Assembly: GCA_016463455.1 (NCBI GenBank)
Contig: JAEMRG010000016.1
Span: 3,358-15,721, forward strand
Direction of reading: 5' to 3'
Length of the DNA: 12,364 nucleotides
Source: Rhodoferax sp.
GTDB taxonomy: Bacteria > Pseudomonadota > Gammaproteobacteria > Burkholderiales > Burkholderiaceae_C
Made by a program: the position numbers and the translations under genes. This document shows positions 7,173-12,364 of the stretch, piece after piece (position 1 is the stretch's first letter; each line of letters starts with the position of its first letter). Under the pieces are notes generated by a model. That model ran no database searches. It was given only the letters and a program-made list of their open reading frames with translations, and was not told the origin of the DNA.

Positions 7173-7946
7173 ATGAGCCCAGAGCGCTACCTGAGAACCT
7201 TTGACATCCTCAAGCTACTAACCGAGCGCAATATCCCTTTGCGCCTGACTGAAATCAAACAAGCGCTTAACTTGCCCGTGAGCAGTCTGCACAACATGCT
7301 GCAAACCATGGTGAGCGCCGAGGTTGTCACGGTCGATGACGATCTGCGCTATGCCGTCGGTCCACGCACGGTTTCGCTGGCGTTGCGCACCGTGCAGTCG
7401 CTTGACCTGCGCACGGTGGCTCGGCGGCCCCTGCAGGACCTTGCTCGAGAGCTTGAAGATGACGTTTACCTGGCCTTGCGAGTGGGTCAACGGATCATCT
7501 ATGTGGACCGCGTCCTGGGCAGCCAGCGTATCTCCTTAGACATTCGGCTGGGCGAGCCGTTGATGATGCACTGCACCGCCATTGGAAAGCTTTTTGCTGC
7601 GCTCGATGGCCGACTTGAAGCGCATGTGCTTGCCGGCAAACTGCCCAAAATGACAGCCTTCACCATCACCGATGCGAAGCAGTTGAAGAAAGAGTTCGCA
7701 CGCATTAGGGAGGCCGGCTTCTCAAGGAGCGAGCAGGAAGCCATGGCGGGTGTGGTTGGCTATGCCTTGCCTATTCGCGACGGCACTGGCAGCACGGTTG
7801 CGGCGGTGCACGTTTCGGTGCTGTCCAGCCGTGCCACCAAAACGCACGAACGCAAGATATTGACACAGGCGCGTGCCTGTGTCGAACAAATCGACAAGCA
7901 GCTGGGTCACGAGCGCAGCGGCGTAAGAAAAAGGGCTGCCGCATGA
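7173..7946 (+). CDS. IclR-family transcriptional regulator
   Basis: A dimeric DNA-binding regulator, 257 aa from the ATG at 7173; IclR proteins are about 250-280 aa. An N-terminal winged helix-turn-helix occupies about residues 5-60 (RYLRTFDILKLL, then LTEIKQALNLPVSSLHNML as the HTH). The effector-binding domain follows (about 75-245), with the IclR signature region MHCTAIGKLFAAL (132-144) and FSRSEQEAMAGVVGYALPI (183-201). A TTG six bases upstream (7167) would add two residues; neither start has a good Shine-Dalgarno, and the ATG is preferred. It is divergent from the ligase operon and overlaps the next gene by ATGA, so it likely controls both units. Effector unknown; aromatic or aliphatic acids and CoA esters are usual for the family. 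Confidence 0.95.
   Translation: MSPERYLRTFDILKLLTERNIPLRLTEIKQALNLPVSSLHNMLQTMVSAEVVTVDDDLRYAVGPRTVSLALRTVQSLDLRTVARRPLQDLARELEDDVYLALRVGQRIIYVDRVLGSQRISLDIRLGEPLMMHCTAIGKLFAALDGRLEAHVLAGKLPKMTAFTITDAKQLKKEFARIREAGFSRSEQEAMAGVVGYALPIRDGTGSTVAAVHVSVLSSRATKTHERKILTQARACVEQIDKQLGHERSGVRKRAAA
7931..7935 (+). promoter_or_regulatory. Shine-Dalgarno of the racemase-like gene
   Basis: AAGGG lies 7 bp before the ATG at 7943, inside the 3' end of the regulator gene. It is the clearest ribosome-binding site in the window and supports this start, so the racemase-like gene need not depend wholly on coupling through the ATGA overlap. Confidence 0.6.
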
Positions 7947-9157
7947 CAACCACAGAACGCAGTACCAACGCCCCGAAAGATGCGCGCGGCGCACTCGAAG
8001 GCCTGAAAGTACTGGACGCAAGCCGTTTGCTTCCTGCCGCACTGTGCACTCAATTGCTGGGCGATCTGGGCGCCGACATTTTGAAGGTTGAGGAGCCTGG
8101 GCGTGGCGATTACCAGCGCGGATTCCCGCCAATTGGCAAGGTGGATTCAGGCACTTTCCTGCTATGCAACCGAAACAAGCGCAGCATGACCTTGAACCTC
8201 AAGCATGAAGAGGGCAAGCGGATCTTTCGCGAACTCGCCGCGCAATCGGATGTGGTGGTCGAAGGCTTCCGCCCGGGCGTGATGGACCGCCTCGGCTTAG
8301 GCTACGAGGAGCTGCGTAAGATCAACCCCCGCCTGGTTTACTGCGCCATCTCCGGTTATGGGCAGGACGGCCCTTATCGGCGCGTGGCGGGACATGACCT
8401 CAACTACCTCGGTGTCATTGGCGCTCTACCCCTGTTTGGCAAGGCGGGCGAAGGGCCGATGGTGCCGGGGCTGCTCGCTGCCGATATTGGTGCTTCGATG
8501 ATTGGCGCTTGGGGCATTCTGGCGGCCGTGCTCGCGCGGCAGAAGACTGGAGAAGGCCAGTTCGTCGATGTTTCCATGATGGATGCCGCCGTGTCGTTCC
8601 TCACTTACCACGCGGCGGAGCCGCTGTTTGGCAGCGTTGAGCCAAAGGGTGGTGAATACCGAAATACCGGAGGCGCGCCCTGCTACGGTATTTTTCGCTG
8701 TAAAGATGGTCACTATGTCACGCTGGGCGCGCTGGAGGACCACTTTTGGGCGCGTTTCTGCGACCTGGCAGGAGTGCCGCAACTGAAGCAAGACCAGTTC
8801 CCCGAGGGCGATGCCCGCGAGAGCCAGTTCAGCCTGATGGAGGAGATTTTTCGCAAGCGCACTCGGCAGGAATGGGTAGACTTGTTTTTCGCCAACGACA
8901 TCCCCGGTGGGCCGGTCAATACCATGAGCGAGGCGTTTGATGACCCGCACATGCGTGCGCGCCAAATGTTGCTGCATGTGGACCATCCCATTGAGGGCCG
9001 CATTCCGCAGCTCGGTTTCCCGGTGAAGTTCTCCGGAACACCAGCAAGCATCAACTCCCCGCCGCCAACGCTAGGCCAGCACACAGGTGATGTTCTCTCG
9101 GGACTTGGTTACGATGCGGCCCGCATTGCCAGCCTCGCCCAAAACGGCACTACCTGA
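7943..9157 (+). CDS. CaiB/BaiF protein, alpha-methylacyl-CoA racemase-like
   Basis: A family III CoA-transferase fold protein, 404 aa, whose active-site residues match alpha-methylacyl-CoA racemase (AMACR/MCR). The racemase set Arg, His, Asp, Glu is present: R110 in FRPGVMDRLGLG, H151 in AGHDLNYLG, D181 in LLAADIGA and E265 in GALEDHFW; the His-Asp spacing of 30 equals that in mycobacterial MCR (H126/D156). Racemases swap the configuration at C2 of 2-methyl-branched acyl-CoAs so that a stereospecific acyl-CoA dehydrogenase can act. The N-terminal LEGLKVLDASRLLPAALCTQLLGDLGADILKVEEPGRGD is typical of the fold apart from a slightly long leader. Translation starts at the ATG in the ATGA overlap with the regulator, with AAGGG 7 bp upstream. 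A CoA-transferase role is not excluded because the Asp is shared by both activities. Confidence 0.9.
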   Translation: MTTTERSTNAPKDARGALEGLKVLDASRLLPAALCTQLLGDLGADILKVEEPGRGDYQRGFPPIGKVDSGTFLLCNRNKRSMTLNLKHEEGKRIFRELAAQSDVVVEGFRPGVMDRLGLGYEELRKINPRLVYCAISGYGQDGPYRRVAGHDLNYLGVIGALPLFGKAGEGPMVPGLLAADIGASMIGAWGILAAVLARQKTGEGQFVDVSMMDAAVSFLTYHAAEPLFGSVEPKGGEYRNTGGAPCYGIFRCKDGHYVTLGALEDHFWARFCDLAGVPQLKQDQFPEGDARESQFSLMEEIFRKRTRQEWVDLFFANDIPGGPVNTMSEAFDDPHMRARQMLLHVDHPIEGRIPQLGFPVKFSGTPASINSPPPTLGQHTGDVLSGLGYDAARIASLAQNGTT

Positions 9158-9185
9158 TCGAAACATTGGCACCCACATAGACACT

Positions 9186-9202
9186 CCGGCGCATTGCGCC
9201 GG
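9186..9202. terminator. GC-rich hairpin between convergent genes
   Basis: CCGGCGC-ATT-GCGCCGG is a perfect 7-bp stem with a 3-nt loop, 29 bp after the racemase-like gene and 27 bp after the hydratase gene on the other strand. Neither side has a T-tract, so it is not a textbook intrinsic terminator; its place between two convergent stop codons is what suggests a bidirectional 3'-end structure. Confidence 0.4.
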
Positions 9203-9228
9203 CTGCGCGCTCTGAGCAGGCGTGCGGC

Positions 9229-9993
9229 TTACTGGCCGCGCCACTGGGGCGGCCGGCGCTGCGCAAACGCTGCCGCACCCTCGCGGGCGTCTTCACTGGC
9301 CAGCACGGGTGCGGTGATGGGCTCTTGGCGTTCAAACATCTTGTCTGTCGGCCAGTCTCGCTGCTCCACAATGACACGCTTGCTGGCGGCCACCGACAGG
9401 GGCGCGTTTGCCATGATGCGCCGCGCCAATTGGCGCGCTTCATGAAGCGCCTCTCCGGGCTCTACCACTGCATTGAACAGGCCATAAGCGGCCAGCCGCT
9501 CGGCGCTGTAAAAGTCGCCGGTCAATGCCATCTCCATGGCAATGCGCTGGGGTAACAGGCGGGGCAGCCGCATCAGTCCGCCCGCAGCGGCGGCCAGGCC
9601 GCGCTTGGCTTCAGGCAGGCCAAACTGAGCATTACGCGCCACCACCGCCAAGTCGCAGCACAGCATGGACTCAAAGCCCCCGGCCAGGCAGTAGCCCTCC
9701 ACGGCAGCAATCAGGGGCTTGAGCGGCGGCGTGCGCGCTATGCCCAAAATACCGCGACCTTCCACACGCGTGACCTCACCACGTAAAAAAGCCTTGAGGT
9801 CCATGCCCGCACAAAAGTTACCGCCTGCCCCGGTTAGGATGCCGACGCGCAAGGCAGGATTGCGGTCCATTTCGTCAATCGCCGCGCATACCGCGTAAGA
9901 CACAGCGCGGTTCACAGCGTTACGCTGCTCAGGGCGGTTGATGGTGACGATCACCAAACCATCTTCGTGTTCCACCAGCACTTCATCGGTCAT
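9229..9993 (-). CDS. Enoyl-CoA hydratase/isomerase (crotonase family)
   Basis: Adds water to a 2-enoyl-CoA or shifts its double bond; 254 aa, normal length. The oxyanion-hole segments are NFCAGMDLKAF (59-69) and CLAGGFESM (102-110). Both acidic residues used by hydratases are in place: E108 in GGFES (equivalent to E144 of rat crotonase) and E128 in FGLPEAKRG (equivalent to E164), so hydratase activity is more likely than a one-acid isomerase or hydrolase. The ATG at 9993 is 12 bp after the stop of the nitronate monooxygenase gene, with a purine-rich AAAAGAG upstream. It is the last gene of the right-hand minus operon. It could serve the same beta-oxidation route as the dehydrogenase at 2067-3224, although it is in a separate transcription unit. 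Confidence 0.94.
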   Translation of the reverse strand: MTDEVLVEHEDGLVIVTINRPEQRNAVNRAVSYAVCAAIDEMDRNPALRVGILTGAGGNFCAGMDLKAFLRGEVTRVEGRGILGIARTPPLKPLIAAVEGYCLAGGFESMLCCDLAVVARNAQFGLPEAKRGLAAAAGGLMRLPRLLPQRIAMEMALTGDFYSAERLAAYGLFNAVVEPGEALHEARQLARRIMANAPLSVAASKRVIVEQRDWPTDKMFERQEPITAPVLASEDAREGAAAFAQRRPPQWRGQ

Positions 9994-10005
9994 GGGCTGC
10001 TCTTT

Positions 10006-11136
10006 TCAATCTTGGGAGGCGTTAAGTCGCTGCAGGCGCTCGACGGCTTCCAGGTATTCGGTCTGCATGCGGTACATCAGCTCACGCACGCTCGTTTCTT
10101 CATTGATCATTCCCACAACCTGCCCGGCTGGCGCGGAGTAAAGGTCTTTGCGCTGGGCCCGCACCACGCGTGCGTGTGCTTCGTTGTAGAGAATACCCTG
10201 CAAAGGTGTGGGCAAGTAAGGGGGTGCGCCTGGCTGCTCCCAAGCCTCAGACAGCTGACTTTTGAGCATGCGCACAGTTTTGCCCGTGCGAGCCTTGCGT
10301 CTGACGGCATCGTCCGCGCGGGCTCCAAAGAGCACACCTTTTTCAAATGGGTTGAGCTCGCTCTCGCGTGTGCCCAACCACACAGTGCCGCACCACACAC
10401 CTTGTGCACCCAGCGCCAGAGCGGCTGCAATTTGGCTGCCACGCGCAATGCCGCCTGCGGCCAGCACGGCCACGCTGTCGCCACAAGCCTCAACCACCTG
10501 GGGCACCAACACCATGGTGGCAATCTCGCCAGTGTGGCCCCCCGCCTCGGTGCCTTGAGCCACGATCACATCGACACCAGCTGCGATGTGGCGCACCGCG
10601 TGCTCGGCTTTGCCACACAGGGCGCCAATCAAAATGCCGCGATCTCGCAACTCGGCCACCACGTCGGGCGGCGGAGAGCCTAAGGCACTGACCACAAAAT
10701 TCACCTGCGAATGGGTCAGTGCGACCGCCAAAAGCCGTCTGGCACCGTCGGGGGTCATGTTGCCGCGCCCATCGACAATTTCTTGTTCAATCCTTTCTTT
10801 CTCACCAGCGGGCAATGCTGCCACGCCCGCCTGAGACAGCAAGTTTTCCATAAAATCCCTGTGGCCTTGTGGAATCAGCGCACGCAAGTCTTCGGTGCTG
10901 TCTTCTGACGCTTGATCGTAGCGCGTGGGGATGATCACATCTACACCATACGGCCGGCCCTCGACATGTTTGTCGATCCAGCGCAATTCGGCCTCGAGTT
11001 GTTGGGGTGAAAAGGTTGACGCGCCCAACACCCCAAATCCGCCAGCGCGGGTGACGGCGACCACCACGTCGCGGCAGTGAGAAAAAGCAAAAATTGGCAG
11101 CTCGCAACCCAACCGCTGGCACAAAGGAGTTTTCAT
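10006..11136 (-). CDS. Nitronate monooxygenase / 2-nitropropane dioxygenase-family FMN protein
   Basis: A TIM-barrel FMN enzyme of the nitronate monooxygenase family, 376 aa. Seen: the catalytic-His motif AQGTEAGGHTGE with H201 (class I-like), the FMN-phosphate loops LAAGGIARG (225-233) and GAQGVWCGT (243-251), and an N-terminal strand LPIFAF followed by VTRAGGFGVLGAS (28-40). Family members oxidise alkyl nitronates such as propionate 3-nitronate, but many in acyl-CoA operons have no proven nitronate role and some act as NADH:quinone reductases or enoyl-type reductases. It lies 13 bp after the ADP-forming synthetase and 12 bp before the hydratase. The C-terminal half carries an extra helical region (about 280-376). 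The family is clear; the reaction in this setting is not. Confidence 0.92.
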   Translation of the reverse strand: MKTPLCQRLGCELPIFAFSHCRDVVVAVTRAGGFGVLGASTFSPQQLEAELRWIDKHVEGRPYGVDVIIPTRYDQASEDSTEDLRALIPQGHRDFMENLLSQAGVAALPAGEKERIEQEIVDGRGNMTPDGARRLLAVALTHSQVNFVVSALGSPPPDVVAELRDRGILIGALCGKAEHAVRHIAAGVDVIVAQGTEAGGHTGEIATMVLVPQVVEACGDSVAVLAAGGIARGSQIAAALALGAQGVWCGTVWLGTRESELNPFEKGVLFGARADDAVRRKARTGKTVRMLKSQLSEAWEQPGAPPYLPTPLQGILYNEAHARVVRAQRKDLYSAPAGQVVGMINEETSVRELMYRMQTEYLEAVERLQRLNASQD

Positions 11137-11149
11137 AGGGCTTTCAGGT

Positions 11150-12364
11150 TCACAAAAAATCGTCAGAAGGCACGGTGTGTTCGGGAAGGTTAACGGCTGG
11201 CTTATCAGGCCGCCAAACCATCAGAGCGTCAAGCGCTTCCACCTGATCGCCGAGCACCCACAGCGGGTTGATGTCGAGTTCAAGCAGGTCGGGCCCTAGA
11301 TCGTTAATGGCCTGGCTGATGCGCGCGATCACCGTCGTCAGCACGTCTAGCTGGGCGGCAGGCATACCGCGATGGCCTTGCAACAGGCTGGCCCCCCGCA
11401 AGCTGTTTAGCATTCGTCGGGCCTCTAGGGCGCTGACTGGCAGGGGGCGCAAAGCTACGTCCTGCAGCACCTCGACCCAGACGCCGCCCAAGCCGACTGC
11501 CAACACAGGTCCCCACAATGAATCGCGAGTGAAACCGACCAGTAGCTCCGTGCCCGGCGGCCGCATAGGGGCCACCAACACCCCATCGAGTCTAGCCTCA
11601 GGCGCATGCAGGCGGGCTGCGTTGGTGACTTGTGCAAAGGCCTGTCTAACGGCATCCTCACCTCGCAGGTTCAAAATCACCCCGCCTATGTCGCTTTTGT
11701 GGCCAATATCGGCGCTGGCCACCTTGAGCACTACTGGGCCTTTCCAAGTCTGCGCGCATTGCACCGCCTGCTCGGCCGTCTTGGCCAAGCGGCCAGGGAC
11801 CACTGGCACGCCCAAAGAGGCCAGCGCCTCCAGTGCCTCTCGTTCAGAGCGCGGTCGCCAGGTTGGGTTGTGCTTTCCAAAAGAAGGCATTGGCGTGGAG
11901 GGAGGCGGCGACGCTGCTGAGTCATCGGACCCTTCTAAATACCGCTGAGACCATCGAGCCGCTGCGGCCAGCCCCGCCAGCGCTCGGTCCAGACCGCAAG
12001 CCAAGTAATTGGCGCCTATCTCTGCAATAGTCTGGCGCGCCATATCGTTCACCACTGCCGGCGTGTAGCTGACCAAAAACCCTGGCATGCCAGCCTGACG
12101 CAACCCCCGCGCGAGGTGGCTGTGCAAGGCCGTCAATCGTTCACTAATGTGCTGGGGTTCATTGGGAATCTCGTACCAAGGGCACAGAATTGCTGCGCAT
12201 GCGGCCACGCTCGCCATGGCCCGCACTGCGCCCTCACATTGCTCAGGTGTGACGGTACCGGTAAGATCAAGTGGGTTTTGGGCTGTGGCCACGGGCGGTA
12301 TGGTGCTCACCATGGCCACTACTGCTACGTCATCGAGTGCAGTAGTGGCCATGGTGAGCACCAT
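11150..12364 (-). CDS. ADP-forming acyl-CoA synthetase, C-terminal part, 5' end missing
   Basis: An NDP-forming acyl-CoA/acetate-CoA ligase that makes acyl-CoA plus ADP and phosphate, or runs in reverse to save ATP. The visible 404 codons hold the end of the succinyl-CoA-synthetase-like ligase region (QNPLDLTGT, 29-37; ANYLACG, 118-124) and the ATP-grasp domain (about 165-385): VVLKVAS with K214, HKSDIGGVI (222-230), GTELLVG (271-277), GLGGVWVE (291-298) and ELDINPL (362-368). Full-length proteins are about 700 aa with an N-terminal CoA-binding domain, absent here because the window ends. The apparent ATG at 12364 is not credible as a start: it lies in an inverted repeat at the window edge, so roughly the first 8-13 residues may be artefactual. 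First visible gene of the right-hand minus operon. Confidence 0.9.
   Translation of the reverse strand: MVLTMATTALDDVAVVAMVSTIPPVATAQNPLDLTGTVTPEQCEGAVRAMASVAACAAILCPWYEIPNEPQHISERLTALHSHLARGLRQAGMPGFLVSYTPAVVNDMARQTIAEIGANYLACGLDRALAGLAAAARWSQRYLEGSDDSAASPPPSTPMPSFGKHNPTWRPRSEREALEALASLGVPVVPGRLAKTAEQAVQCAQTWKGPVVLKVASADIGHKSDIGGVILNLRGEDAVRQAFAQVTNAARLHAPEARLDGVLVAPMRPPGTELLVGFTRDSLWGPVLAVGLGGVWVEVLQDVALRPLPVSALEARRMLNSLRGASLLQGHRGMPAAQLDVLTTVIARISQAINDLGPDLLELDINPLWVLGDQVEALDALMVWRPDKPAVNLPEHTVPSDDFL
12300..12364. repeat. Perfect 26-bp inverted repeat ending at the last base
   Basis: The arm at 12300-12325 is the exact reverse complement of 12339-12364, with a 13-bp loop (12326-12338). 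The outer arm stops exactly at the window end, and the repeat falls inside the synthetase coding region. A perfect fold-back at a sequence terminus is typical of chimeric amplification or assembly ends; a natural hairpin is possible but less likely. Confidence 0.85.

Noticed and set aside
8426..8986. Minus-strand open frame (186 codons) opposite the racemase-like gene
   Set aside because: Antisense to conserved catalytic residues D181 and E265 and without recognisable features.
9967..10683. Long plus-strand open frame (238 codons) opposite the nitronate monooxygenase gene
   Set aside because: It is antisense to a gene with clear FMN and catalytic motifs, and its translation is rich in His, Ala, Cys and Arg with no recognisable domain: a GC-rich shadow frame.
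11268..11948. Plus-strand open frame (226 codons) opposite the ADP-forming synthetase
   Set aside because: Low-complexity Ser/Arg/Pro-rich translation, antisense to a conserved ATP-grasp domain; no sign of selection as protein.

Overview
The window looks like an accessory catabolic region from a betaproteobacterium, most likely a Burkholderiales/Comamonadaceae-type organism. The evidence for this is a fairly high GC content, a Bug/TctC-type periplasmic receptor inside a degradative operon, and very dense packing of acyl-CoA genes under a local IclR-type regulator. The lineage is an inference from gene content; no rRNA or marker gene is present. All eleven genes are open and intact apart from truncation at the two window edges. 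No tRNA, rRNA, CRISPR array, transposase or integrase was seen, and no stretch over 300 bp lacks a gene.

Layout. (1) Positions 1-6980, minus strand, form a six-gene run read right to left: AMP-forming acyl-CoA ligase, cyclase/kynurenine-formamidase-like hydrolase, CaiB/BaiF CoA-transferase, LCAD/IVD-type acyl-CoA dehydrogenase, Bug solute receptor, and a flavin-containing monooxygenase whose 3' end leaves the window at base 1. The first four overlap at stop/start codons. (2) Positions 6981-7172 are a divergent control region with a good sigma70-like promoter for the minus operon, an IclR-like palindrome just downstream of its predicted start site, and a second dyad nearer the regulator. (3) Positions 7173-9157, plus strand, hold the IclR-family regulator, coupled by an ATGA overlap to a second CaiB/BaiF protein that carries alpha-methylacyl-CoA racemase residues. 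(4) Positions 9158-9228 are a short convergent intergenic region with a GC-rich hairpin. (5) Positions 9229-12364, minus strand, hold an ADP-forming acyl-CoA synthetase (5' end missing), a nitronate monooxygenase-family flavoprotein and an enoyl-CoA hydratase, spaced 12-13 bp apart.

How they may work together (inference). The set contains an uptake receptor, an oxygenase, a metal-dependent hydrolase, three routes to a CoA thioester (ATP to AMP, CoA transfer, ATP to ADP), a racemase to fix an alpha-methyl centre, a dehydrogenase that by its active-site layout suits long or branched chains, and a hydratase. This fits import of a carboxylated, probably branched or alicyclic compound, activation to CoA, and beta-oxidation, with the IclR protein sensing the substrate or its CoA ester. 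No thiolase or 3-hydroxyacyl-CoA dehydrogenase is present, so the pathway is incomplete here. The substrate cannot be read from the sequence.

Caution: the last 65 bp of the window form a perfect 26-bp inverted repeat whose outer arm ends exactly at the last base. This looks like a fold-back assembly artefact and makes the N-terminus of the last gene unreliable.
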